Assembly (NCBI GenBank): GCA_900321035.1
Contig: ONUH01000004.1
Location: 1-64,000 of the forward strand
Reading direction: 5' to 3'
Source: an uncultured Selenomonadales bacterium
Lineage (GTDB): Bacteria > Bacillota > Negativicutes > Selenomonadales > Selenomonadaceae
Length of the DNA stretch: 64,000 nt
Part shown: positions 25,514 through 33,547 of the stretch, in pieces
How positions within the stretch are numbered: position 1 is the first letter of the stretch
Layout: every line of letters begins with the position of its first letter
Notes under the pieces: model-generated
Database searches by the model: none
What the model saw: only the letters and a program-made list of their open reading frames with translations
Told to the model about the DNA's origin: nothing
Translations under genes and position numbers: made by a program

Positions 25514-26665
25514 ATGTGGGGATGGGATGAGCAGCCGCAGCGGGTCTTGGGGGTATTCGTCGCGGCTGACGCAGTCTTTTTGACGGAATTGGAACGAATC
25601 GGGGACGGCCAGCGTTTCCGCGTTCGGCAGTGCAGGCAGGAGAAGATCAAGGCGCCGGGGGCGCTCTGGGATAATGCGAAGGCGCTTGCGGAGGGCGTCA
25701 TGCGCCTATGTATGACATACGGCCTGTCTTATGGTAAGATAAATATATGCCTGCCTCGGGCGTTGTTTTTCGTTTACGAGCGGGAGTTTCCCCCGATGGA
25801 GCGTAAGGAGCTGTCCGAAGCGGTGCGATGGGACATGGAGACCAACGTGCCTTTCGGAGAGGGAACGTATTGGACGGGATTTGGACGCCATGAGGAGAAT
25901 CTGGAGCTGGCGGCGCTTCCGTCGGAATATGGGCGAAAACTTGTGGATGCGATGACGGAAGCGGGGCTCGGCGTTGAAAGTCTGACGATGGAGCCGCTCC
26001 AGTTTACGCATCGGCGGGAGGGCGCGCGCATCGCATGGCGCGATGCGGTGATAGAACTGCCCGCCCCCGCGGCGAGGGAGGTTTGGGACGGGGAAATGGC
26101 GCTGGCGCTGTATGCGGCGCTTCGGCCCTATTATCCCTGCGTCGGCGTGGAGTTTCTTCCAAAAGGTGAAAAGGCGCGGAACGCGCGGCTTTGGCAAACG
26201 GCGGGAAACGTCATGCTGGCAGGCGTGCTGTTCGTAATCGCGGTTTTATTTGCCAAGAATCTTTGGCTGCTGTCGGCGGCGGATACGCGGCTGGACAATC
26301 TGCGCCAAGAGTATGCGCTCGTTTCGAAGGCGAGAGCGTCTATGGAGCGCATAACGGGAGGAAAAGAAGAGATCGACGCGGGGGAACGAATCCTTCGGCG
26401 GCTTTCCTCGGAGCGCCTTTCGTGGTATGCCGTGTTCAGCGTGCTTGGCGCGTCGGCGGCGGACGGCGTCTATTTGACGGAATTCGACGTGCAGGAGGAC
26501 GGCGCGCTCTTGTGCGGCGGGCGCGCCGTAAATTACGCGCGTCTCGTTTCCTATCTAGAGCGGCTGGAACAGGACGCGGCGGTCTTTCGGGAAAAACCTC
26601 TGCTGAAAGAATCGGCTGCGGACGAACTCGGCGAGATCCGGTTCAAGATTCGGATGAAGTTTTGA
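25514..26665 (+). CDS. PilM-PilN fusion (GspL-like)
   Basis: A 383-residue protein. Residues 1-210 are an actin-like PilM domain (FVAADAVFLTELERI; ICLPRALFFVYEREFP; ALPSEYGRKLVDAMTEAGL). A membrane helix lies near 232-252, followed by coiled coil and a ferredoxin-like PilN domain. PilM and PilN are normally separate proteins in type IV pili; the fused form resembles GspL. It links the cytoplasmic ATPase to the periplasmic alignment complex with PilO. Confidence 0.8.
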   Translation: MWGWDEQPQRVLGVFVAADAVFLTELERIGDGQRFRVRQCRQEKIKAPGALWDNAKALAEGVMRLCMTYGLSYGKINICLPRALFFVYEREFPPMERKELSEAVRWDMETNVPFGEGTYWTGFGRHEENLELAALPSEYGRKLVDAMTEAGLGVESLTMEPLQFTHRREGARIAWRDAVIELPAPAAREVWDGEMALALYAALRPYYPCVGVEFLPKGEKARNARLWQTAGNVMLAGVLFVIAVLFAKNLWLLSAADTRLDNLRQEYALVSKARASMERITGGKEEIDAGERILRRLSSERLSWYAVFSVLGASAADGVYLTEFDVQEDGALLCGGRAVNYARLVSYLERLEQDAAVFREKPLLKESAADELGEIRFKIRMKF

Positions 26666-26680
26666 AAAAGGCAGGCAGAT

Positions 26681-27214
26681 ATGGGGCTAAAAGGGGCACA
26701 GCGAAGATTTTGCGTTATGGCGGGTTTCTCGGCGGTATTGGCAGCCGCGTTCTATATTTTCCTGTATGCGCCGCAGTGGGAGGAGCTTCAAACGAAGGAG
26801 GCGGAAGCCTCCGAGCTTCGCCGCGTCATGGCGGAAGCGGCGGCGTTCCGGAAAAATCATCCGGACCCCGTGAAGGAACAGAGCAGGGCTGAAGCCCGAA
26901 AGCGGTTGGTGACCGGCCTGCTGCCCTCTCGCCTTGAACAAGGTGCGTTCTTGACAGAGACGGAGAAACGCGCGGCGGCGGTCGGCGTAAAACTGCTGGG
27001 CATCTTGCCGGGAGACGGCGCGGAGATGGGAGGCGTCGTGCGGGCGCCGGTCCGGCTGTCCGTTCGCGGCGAGTTCTTTTCGCTGCTTGATTTTTTATAT
27101 TCGTTGGAACAGCGGGGACGCTTCGTGAAGATCGACGCCGTGCGGGGGAAAACCGACGACGTCGGCGTGTTTACGGGGACGGTCGAGCTTTGGATCTATG
27201 CTCGCTCGCTTTAG
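26681..27214 (+). CDS. PilO/GspM-like alignment protein
   Basis: A 177-residue bitopic protein: membrane helix about residues 12-30, a coiled coil to 75, then a ferredoxin-like domain (TETEKRAAAVGVKLLG; LSVRGEFFSLLDFLYSLEQRGRFVKID). It ends the pilus operon. No PilP or secretin gene follows; the next gene is aroC. Confidence 0.8.
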   Translation: MGLKGAQRRFCVMAGFSAVLAAAFYIFLYAPQWEELQTKEAEASELRRVMAEAAAFRKNHPDPVKEQSRAEARKRLVTGLLPSRLEQGAFLTETEKRAAAVGVKLLGILPGDGAEMGGVVRAPVRLSVRGEFFSLLDFLYSLEQRGRFVKIDAVRGKTDDVGVFTGTVELWIYARSL

Positions 27215-27234
27215 CGTGGAGAAAGGAAATAATT

Positions 27235-27262
27235 CGAGGTAAGAGTAAGAAGTTCTTATTTT
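27235..27262. repeat. GAGGTAAGAA hairpin repeat, degenerate copy
   Basis: GAGGTAAGAGTAAGAAG-TTCTTATTTT resembles one copy of the hairpin at 28562 with a short deletion and a decayed right arm. It lies between pilO and aroC. Confidence 0.5.
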
Positions 27263-27297
27263 GGCAGTTTTTGTTGTTGCAGGAAGGAAGAAGAAAG

Positions 27298-28440
27298 ATG
27301 GCACAGCTTCGGTTCATGACGGCGGGAGAGTCTCACGGCCCGGCATTGACGGCGATATTGGAAGGGCTTCCGGCGGGGCTTCGGCTCGATCTTGACAAAA
27401 TCAACCGCGACCTGGCGCGTCGGCAGCAAGGCTACGGGCGCGGCGGCCGCATGAAGATCGAGACGGACAAAGCGGAAATCCTGTCCGGTCTGCGGTTCGG
27501 CGAAACTATCGGCGGCCCGCTCACGATACAGGTGAAGAACAAAGACTTTGCAAACTGGACCGACCGCATGGCGGCCTTCGGCGAGCCTGCCGGAGAAAAG
27601 GTCACGGCGGCCCGGCCCGGCCACGCCGACCTCACGGGCGTAAAAAAATACGACCGCGAGGATATCCGCGACATTTTAGAGCGTTCCAGCGCGCGGGAAA
27701 CGACGATGCGCGTGGCGGCAGGCGCGGTGGCGAAGCAGTTCCTTTCCGCGCTCGGCATGGAGATTTCCTCACGCGTGCTGAATATCGGCGGCGTTGCTGC
27801 AGACGCGGCGAAAACGGACGGAAATGAAGCCTCGGAGCTGAACTGCCGCGACGCGGACGCAGAGGAGCGCATGAAGGAAAAAATCCGTGAAGCGAAGGAG
27901 GCCGGGGACACGCTGGGAGGCGTGTTCGAGGTCGTCGTGACGGGCGCGCCCGTCGGTCTCGGCAGTCATATTCAGTGGGACCGCCGTCTCGACGCGCGGC
28001 TGGCGGGCGCGATGATGTCGATTCAGGCCGTCAAGGGCGTGGAGATCGGCGAGGGATTCGGTTATGCGTCGCTGCCGGGAAGCCTCGCCCACGACGAGAT
28101 GTTTTACGACGGGGAAGGGCGCGTCGTGCGAAAGACAAACCGTGCGGGCGGCCTGGAGGGCGGCATGACGAACGGCGAGCCGATTGTCGTGCGGGCAGTC
28201 ATGAAGCCGATACCGACGCTGATGCAGCCGCTCCATTCTGTGGATATCGCGGAAAAAAAGGCGGTGCTGGCGTCAAAGGAGCGCAGCGACGTCTGCGCGG
28301 TTTCGGCGGCGTCGGTGGTCGGAGAGGCGATGACGGCGCTGGTCGTCGCCGCGGCCGTCACGGAGAAATTCGGCGGCGACTCCATGCGCGACCTTTTGAA
28401 ATCGGTGCGCGCATATAAGGCGCGGATAGAAGAGAAGTAA
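27298..28440 (+). CDS. aroC: Chorismate synthase
   Basis: Converts EPSP to chorismate with reduced FMN. MTAGESHGPALTAILEGLPAG at the start (the GESHG signature near residue 10), RRQQGYGRGGRMKIE, and ARPGHADLTGVKKY are conserved family motifs; SSARETTMRVAAGAVAK carries the FMN-binding region. The 380-residue protein starts at ATG 27298 behind GGAAGGAAG; an upstream in-frame ATG at 27190 lies inside pilO. Confidence 0.94.
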   Translation: MAQLRFMTAGESHGPALTAILEGLPAGLRLDLDKINRDLARRQQGYGRGGRMKIETDKAEILSGLRFGETIGGPLTIQVKNKDFANWTDRMAAFGEPAGEKVTAARPGHADLTGVKKYDREDIRDILERSSARETTMRVAAGAVAKQFLSALGMEISSRVLNIGGVAADAAKTDGNEASELNCRDADAEERMKEKIREAKEAGDTLGGVFEVVVTGAPVGLGSHIQWDRRLDARLAGAMMSIQAVKGVEIGEGFGYASLPGSLAHDEMFYDGEGRVVRKTNRAGGLEGGMTNGEPIVVRAVMKPIPTLMQPLHSVDIAEKKAVLASKERSDVCAVSAASVVGEAMTALVVAAAVTEKFGGDSMRDLLKSVRAYKARIEEK

Positions 28441-28453
28441 ATACGCGCGATGC

Positions 28454-28492
28454 AAAAGCGCCGGGTTCCTTTTCGGGACTCGGCGCTTTTTC
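28454..28492 (+). terminator. Terminator after aroC
   Basis: A stem of about 16 bp with minor mismatches (28454-28469 with 28475-28490, AAAAGCGCCG with CGGCGCTTTT at the base) has a TTTTC loop and a T-run. Confidence 0.85.
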
Positions 28493-28561
28493 CGTCCCCC
28501 GGCAAGGCGTTGCAGCCGTGTTTTTTCCGTGCTTGATATCCGCGGGTTTCGCAAGGGTATT

Positions 28562-28600
28562 TTTTTGAGGTAAGAAAGTAAGAATTTCTTACCTCAAAAA
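28562..28600. repeat. GAGGTAAGAA hairpin repeat, copy 2
   Basis: A perfect 16-bp stem (28562-28577 with 28585-28600) and a 7-nt loop. Its reverse complement matches the core at 11518-11558 with one base difference over 29 positions. Confidence 0.85.
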
Positions 28601-28784
28601 TTTATAGCCTGCGCAAACGCTTGGGCGACGCGGAAGAAAAAATCGGTCTGTGACGATCCGGCGTTTCGGAGGCCGGGAGTGCGCTTCTCCATAGGGTTGG
28701 CGGCGAAAAGGGATTCCATGTACGCGGTAGTTTCGCCGTTTCCCGCGGATACCGGCTTTGAGCCTGCGTGAAATGAGAAATTCC

Positions 28785-28813
28785 TTTATGCAATTCACCA
28801 AAAGTGTTATAAT
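28785..28813 (+). promoter_or_regulatory. Candidate promoter of the export operon
   Basis: A consensus TATAAT (28808-28813) with a weak TTTATG (28785-28790) at 17-nt spacing. It leaves a leader of about 230 nt before the first export gene. A TTGACA at 28991 has no good -10 partner. Confidence 0.4.
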
Positions 28814-29047
28814 TATGAAAGGAATGTGCGAGGAATATGGTGAAATTATGCCCCGCAGCCAGGGAAGACGGCGGTATGACGATATTTTTCAAATCCTTGG
28901 AGGCGTGCCGATAATGAGCGTTGTGTGCGTGGAACTATCAACCGAGGCGTTTCGGCATGGGATTATTTCACCCGACGGTGTCATGTGTTTTTGACATTGC
29001 CGGGTATTTTTGTCAGATGGGTTTGACGCTTTGAGGGGGAAGACAGG

Positions 29048-30235
29048 ATGAAACGCTACTTTTTCATAGGGATAGCGGTAATCTTAGCGTTGGCGCTGGC
29101 GCTGGTCGCCTACGGCACATGGCTGAACGTCAGCGACGAGAAGCAGATTGCGCGGCGCATGGACGAACGCGTCCTGATGCTGACGGGGGCGAAGGCGCAG
29201 AAGCGTTCCCTGCGTCCGGTGGTGGAGATGGACGCGGTGCGGTTGTACAGTGAGAACATGGCCGACGCCGTGGCGCTCGTCGAGGGGCGCATCATCGAGA
29301 TGTATGTTGCGAAGAACGGCGCCGTGCATAAGGGCGACGTGCTGATGCGTCTGGAAAACGAAAAGATCCCGCTGCAAATCCAGCAGGCGACCGCCGCTGT
29401 CCGTCGGACGGAAGCGGCGCTGGCCCAGGCCGCGAACTCCTACCATCGGCAGGAACGGCTGATGGCGAAGGAAGCCACCTCGAAGGAAAAATACGAGGCG
29501 GCCGAGGCGCAGTACGCGGCGGCGCAGGAGGCGCTGGCCGAGGCCGAGGCCCAACGCGCGCAGTATCTGGTACAGGAAGACCGCCAAAATGTGATCTCCC
29601 CTGTGGACGGCAACGTGCTCTTGATTTATCAGCGCGAAGGCTCCTATGTACAAGGCGGGACGCCGTTGGCCCTCGTCGGGAATTTCGACCGGCTGCTGTT
29701 CTCGGTGACGATGGACGACAAGTACACGCGGCATTTTTCCGTCGGGGAGACGGCGGAACTGCATTTTCCTATCCAGGCCATGAACAAAGCCTACGATACC
29801 GAGTATGCGGCGGGCAATCAGGGCAAAGCGGAAAAAATCGTCGCGACCATCGCGGAAATTACGCCGCCTCTGTCCGAGCCGGCGGGCATCCGGCGCGTGG
29901 TCTGCGCCATCGACAACCGGGCACGGGTCTTGGAGCCTTTGACTTATAACGGCGTCTCCCTGCGGATGGGGCGGGGCTATGAATGTCTTTCCGTTCCGCT
30001 GTCGGCGATGGCCGACGCCTCCCACGAGGAAGTCCTTGTGGTCAATCCCGACGGGACGGTCAGCCGCCGGGAGGTCAAGGCGGGAGCAAATGACGGGCGG
30101 AATATTGAAATCCTGTCCGGGTTGGCCGAGGGCGAAGTGGTGGTCGTCGAGAGCTTCGACGGTTTGGAAGACGGAATGAAAGTGGACGTTTCCCTCGAGG
30201 AAAAGACGACGGGCGAGAAAGGGGGCAAGGGCTGA
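29048..30235 (+). CDS. Membrane-fusion (HlyD/RND-adaptor type) protein
   Basis: A 395-residue periplasmic adaptor: N-terminal membrane anchor (residues 5-24), biotinyl-lipoyl half-motifs (VEGRIIEMYVAKNGAVHKGDVLMRL; NVISPVDGNVLLIYQREGSYV), an alpha-helical hairpin (about 105-175, Ala/Glu-rich), a beta-barrel domain and a membrane-proximal domain (VNPDGTVSRREVKAGANDG). Its last codon overlaps the next start (TGATG). In a diderm cell such a protein joins an inner-membrane exporter to an outer-membrane channel; a TolC gene lies at 36983. It is extra to the standard NHLM set, which has only the HlyD-like protein encoded next. Confidence 0.85.
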   Translation: MKRYFFIGIAVILALALALVAYGTWLNVSDEKQIARRMDERVLMLTGAKAQKRSLRPVVEMDAVRLYSENMADAVALVEGRIIEMYVAKNGAVHKGDVLMRLENEKIPLQIQQATAAVRRTEAALAQAANSYHRQERLMAKEATSKEKYEAAEAQYAAAQEALAEAEAQRAQYLVQEDRQNVISPVDGNVLLIYQREGSYVQGGTPLALVGNFDRLLFSVTMDDKYTRHFSVGETAELHFPIQAMNKAYDTEYAAGNQGKAEKIVATIAEITPPLSEPAGIRRVVCAIDNRARVLEPLTYNGVSLRMGRGYECLSVPLSAMADASHEEVLVVNPDGTVSRREVKAGANDGRNIEILSGLAEGEVVVVESFDGLEDGMKVDVSLEEKTTGEKGGKG

Positions 30236-31239
30236 TGACGGCGGAAAATGCGGAAAACGCCGGCGCAGCGGCGAAATACAGCAAGAAAAGCGAAGCGATA
30301 TTCAGCCAGGAAGCGCTGGACAAAATGCGCTCCCCTGAAAAACTCGACACGGTGCTGCCGATTACCTCTCCCATCAGTTGGATGGGGCTGATTGCCGTGG
30401 CGGTGATGATGGTCGCGGTAGTGCTTTGGTCGATTTTCGGTTCGTTCACGGTGAAGGCCAACGGCATGGGGATGATCATGGACCCGAAGGGCGTCGTGAA
30501 TGTGACCTCGATTATCGGCGGCAAGCTGGATAAACTCTATGTCCATCCCGGCGACACCGTGGAGAAGGGCGAACGCATCGCGCATATCGAGCTGGTGCAG
30601 GAAAACGCGGCGACGCGGATGGCGCAGTACGGGCCGGAACTGGCTACCAGCGGACGGGACGCGATGAACCGCGTACAGGAATATGATATGCGCCGCAGCC
30701 AAAAGAACGCTTCGGAATACATCTACAGCAGCCATGAGGGCGTCGTCGATGAGATCTTGGCCGAGGAGGGAACTACCGTTACGGCCGGGCTTCCCGTATG
30801 CACGTTGCGCCTGTCGGGCGGGCGGAAAGACCTCAAGGGCATCCTCTATGTGCCGGTGGATAAGGGCAAGCGCATCAAGCCGGGGATGACGGTCCAGCTC
30901 GCGCCGAACGGCGTTGACGTCTCCCAGTCGGGGAGTCTCCTTGCCACGGTGCGCTCCGTTTCCCAATATCCCGTCACTTTACAGGCGATGCAAAAACGCC
31001 TCGGCAACGACCAGCTTGCCCAGTGGTTCATCCAGACGCAGCAAAGCGCGGTGATGGAGGTCGCCTTTGACCTGGTGAAGGACGAGTCCTCCGAGTCCGG
31101 CTATCTTTGGACGTCTTCCGTGGGAACGCATAAACCCATCACGGCGGGCAGCTTCTGTACGGGAAGCATCATCATCGAACGCAAGCCTCCCATCGAGAAG
31201 GTCTTTCACAAGCTGAGTCAGTGGCTCAGAAACAGGTGA
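30235..31239 (+). CDS. NHLM-type bacteriocin system secretion protein (HlyD-like)
   Basis: A 334-residue protein that matches the HlyD-like component of NHLM-type peptide export systems: SQEALDKMRSPEKLDTVLPI before a single membrane helix (about 50-70), then a lipoyl domain (GKLDKLYVHPGDTVEKGERIAHIEL), a short hairpin, and YVPVDKGKRIKPGMTVQLAPNG. It probably forms the periplasmic link of the two ABC proteins encoded next. It overlaps the preceding gene by 1 bp and lies 4 bp before the next. Confidence 0.88.
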   Translation: MTAENAENAGAAAKYSKKSEAIFSQEALDKMRSPEKLDTVLPITSPISWMGLIAVAVMMVAVVLWSIFGSFTVKANGMGMIMDPKGVVNVTSIIGGKLDKLYVHPGDTVEKGERIAHIELVQENAATRMAQYGPELATSGRDAMNRVQEYDMRRSQKNASEYIYSSHEGVVDEILAEEGTTVTAGLPVCTLRLSGGRKDLKGILYVPVDKGKRIKPGMTVQLAPNGVDVSQSGSLLATVRSVSQYPVTLQAMQKRLGNDQLAQWFIQTQQSAVMEVAFDLVKDESSESGYLWTSSVGTHKPITAGSFCTGSIIIERKPPIEKVFHKLSQWLRNR

Positions 31240-31243
31240 GCCT

Positions 31244-33460
31244 ATGGACGTTATGGAAAAAATCGCGGGGCTGTTTTCCCGCGGCGACGGTTCACGCGTG
31301 AAAGTGCCGACGGTGCTCCAGATGGAGGCGACCGAATGCGGTGCGGCGGCGCTCGGCATGGTGCTGGCTCATTACGGTCTCTGGATCCCGCTCGAAATGC
31401 TTCGGCAGGAGTGCGGCGTGAACCGCGACGGCTCGAAGGCGAGCTGCGTCCTCCGGGCGGCGAGGGCGCGGCACTGCAAAGCGGACGGCTACAGATGGAC
31501 GGCGAGCGACATCCTGAAATTGATCCCCGAGAAGCCGTTCCCGCTGATTATCCATTGGGAATTCAATCATTTCGTGGTTTTAGAGGGAATCCAGAACGGC
31601 GTCTGTTATCTGAACGATCCGGGCATGGGGCGGCGAACCGTGCCCTTTGAGGAGTTCCGCACTTCCTATACGGGCGTCGCGCTCCGCATTGAGCCGGGGG
31701 AGGGCTTTGTCAAGGAAGGCAAACGGTATAACGTCTTCGCGGACATCTGGGCAAAGCTGCGGGAGGACAAATGGGCGGCGACGTTCATCCTCATCCTGGA
31801 GCTCTGTGCGATTATCCCCGGCCTCGCGTCCCCGGTCATGAGCCAGATTTTCATGGACGACATCCTGACGCGGAAGCATCCGGACTGGATGTTCAATTTC
31901 TGCCTGGCCATGACGTTCTCATTCCTCGTCACGGGCGCGATCGCCTGGCTTCGGGCCGTGGTGCTGACCGCGTGGCAGCGGAAGCTGACGCTGGCCGATT
32001 CGTCCAGCTATTTTTGGCACCTCCTGCGGCTGCCGATGCAGTTCTTCCACCAGCGGTATGCGGCGGAGGTGGCGGGCCGCGTGGGGTTCAACGAATCCAT
32101 CGCGGGCGTGCTCTCCGGTCCGGCGGCGACGGCGGTATTGGATTTGATCGTGGCGGTGTTCTATCTCCTTTTGCTCCTGCAGTACAACGTGACGCTGACA
32201 TTGATCGGCGTGGCGTTCAGCTCTGTGGGCATCATCCTGTTCTTTGCCATGCGTCGTCATCTGACCGATCTCAACATGCGGATACAGCAGGATGCGGGCA
32301 AGGCTTACGGCGTCTCCATGAACGGACTTCGCATGATCGAGACCATCAAAGCGAACGGCGACGAGGCGGATTTCTTCACGAAATGGGCGGGCTATCAGAC
32401 AAAGGTGCTTTCCGCCTCGCAGGAAACGGCCATGTGGCAGATGTCGGTGACGCTCCTGCCGACGCTCCTCGGCGGCATCAACGGCGCGCTGATCATGACT
32501 TTCGGCGGCTTCTCCATCATGGACGGGGCGATGACGGCGGGCATGTTCCTGGCGTTCCAGAATTTGATGGGCAGTTTCCAGGCGCCGGTAAACGCTCTGC
32601 TGGGGCTGGGCGCTTCGCTGCAGACGACGGAAATGCAGATGCAGCGACTGAACGACGTACGGCGCTACAAGGTGGACGAGCTGAATTTTCCGGCGGACGA
32701 CGCATCGCGGACATTCCCACGGGAAAGGTTGTCCGGGGAGCTGACCCTTACAGACGTTTCCTTCGGTTATAGTCCATTGGAAAAACCGTTGCTCACGGAT
32801 TTCAATATGCACGTGCGTCCCGGCGGCTGGGTGGCCGTGGTGGGCGCTTCCGGAAGCGGCAAATCGACGCTCGCGAAAATCGTCACCGGGCTTTACAAGG
32901 AATGGGGCGGCACGGTGGCCTTTGACGGCGTACCGCGGGAAAAGCTGCCCCGCGCCGTGATCCTGAATTCCGTGGCGTCGGTAGATCAGGACATTTTCCT
33001 GATCACCGGCACGGTGGCGGAAAACATCTCTCTCTTTGACTCTTCGGTGGCGCGAAGCGATATCGTGCAGGCGGCGAAGGACGCCTGTATCCACGAGGAC
33101 ATCCTGAAGCTCGACGGCGGCTATGAGGCGAAGGTCGCCGAGGGCGGGCTGAACTTCTCCGGCGGGCAGCGGCAGCGGCTGGAAATTGCCCGCGCACTGG
33201 CGATGAATCCGTCGCTCTTAGTGTTGGATGAAGCTACCAGCGCCCTCGACCCGATTACGGAAAAGGTCGTGCTGGAAAATATCAGGCACCGCGGCTGCTC
33301 CTGCCTGATCGTCGCCCATCGGCTTTCCACCATCCGCGACTGCGACGAGATTATCGTACTGGAGCGGGGCGCGGTCGTGGAGCGCGGTACGCATCGTGAA
33401 ATGATGAAGCACGACGGAGCATACCGTCATTTGATTGAGGAGAGGGAAAGCGAAGAATAA
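31244..33460 (+). CDS. NHLM-type peptidase/permease/ATPase exporter (C39 peptidase)
   Basis: A 738-residue exporter that should cut double-glycine leaders and export the cargo. Residues 20-150 are a C39 papain-like peptidase with catalytic Cys32 (TECGAAALGMV), His109 (NHFVVLEG) and Asp125 (NDPGMG). Then come about six membrane helices (180-450) and an ABC ATPase with Walker A GASGSGKST, signature FSGGQRQRLEIARAL and Walker B LLVLDEATSALD. All active residues are intact. Nine genes for proteins with Gly-Gly leaders lie downstream. ATG 31244 is used; ATG 31253 is an alternative. Confidence 0.92.
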   Translation: MDVMEKIAGLFSRGDGSRVKVPTVLQMEATECGAAALGMVLAHYGLWIPLEMLRQECGVNRDGSKASCVLRAARARHCKADGYRWTASDILKLIPEKPFPLIIHWEFNHFVVLEGIQNGVCYLNDPGMGRRTVPFEEFRTSYTGVALRIEPGEGFVKEGKRYNVFADIWAKLREDKWAATFILILELCAIIPGLASPVMSQIFMDDILTRKHPDWMFNFCLAMTFSFLVTGAIAWLRAVVLTAWQRKLTLADSSSYFWHLLRLPMQFFHQRYAAEVAGRVGFNESIAGVLSGPAATAVLDLIVAVFYLLLLLQYNVTLTLIGVAFSSVGIILFFAMRRHLTDLNMRIQQDAGKAYGVSMNGLRMIETIKANGDEADFFTKWAGYQTKVLSASQETAMWQMSVTLLPTLLGGINGALIMTFGGFSIMDGAMTAGMFLAFQNLMGSFQAPVNALLGLGASLQTTEMQMQRLNDVRRYKVDELNFPADDASRTFPRERLSGELTLTDVSFGYSPLEKPLLTDFNMHVRPGGWVAVVGASGSGKSTLAKIVTGLYKEWGGTVAFDGVPREKLPRAVILNSVASVDQDIFLITGTVAENISLFDSSVARSDIVQAAKDACIHEDILKLDGGYEAKVAEGGLNFSGGQRQRLEIARALAMNPSLLVLDEATSALDPITEKVVLENIRHRGCSCLIVAHRLSTIRDCDEIIVLERGAVVERGTHREMMKHDGAYRHLIEERESEE

Positions 33461-33469
33461 GAGTGGAGA

Positions 33470-33528
33470 GTGAAGAGTGGAAAGAAAAACGCAAATATCT
33501 TCACTCTCCACTCTCAACTCTTCACTCT
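33470..33528. repeat. GAGTGGAGAGTGAAGA hairpin
   Basis: The left arm around 33470-33485 (GAGTGGAGAGTGAAGA) and the right arm around 33499-33528 (TCTTCACTCTCCACTC and a second partial unit) are inverted repeats around an AT-rich loop. It separates the two ABC genes and resembles the longer hairpin at 10207-10305. Confidence 0.7.
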
Positions 33529-33547
33529 GAAAGAAAGGGTTGCGGAC

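Larger units (their letters stand above)
28493..29047. other. Gene-free stretch before the peptide-export island
   Basis: About 550 bp without a convincing gene. It holds the perfect hairpin repeat at 28562-28600 and a TATAAT at 28808-28813. Frames of 70-96 codons occur on both strands but have no recognisable domain, no good ribosome site, and overlap the promoter. The GC-rich part 28605-28780 could be a decayed repeat or gene remnant; I cannot identify it. Confidence 0.6.

Noticed and set aside
28589..28892. Minus-strand frames of 70 and 96 codons next to the hairpin repeat
   Set aside because: They begin or end in the repeat, overlap each other in different frames, and show no domain; a repeat or remnant is more likely than a gene.
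28758..28994. 78-codon plus-strand frame before the export operon
   Set aside because: It overlaps the TATAAT promoter, has no good ribosome site and no recognisable product.
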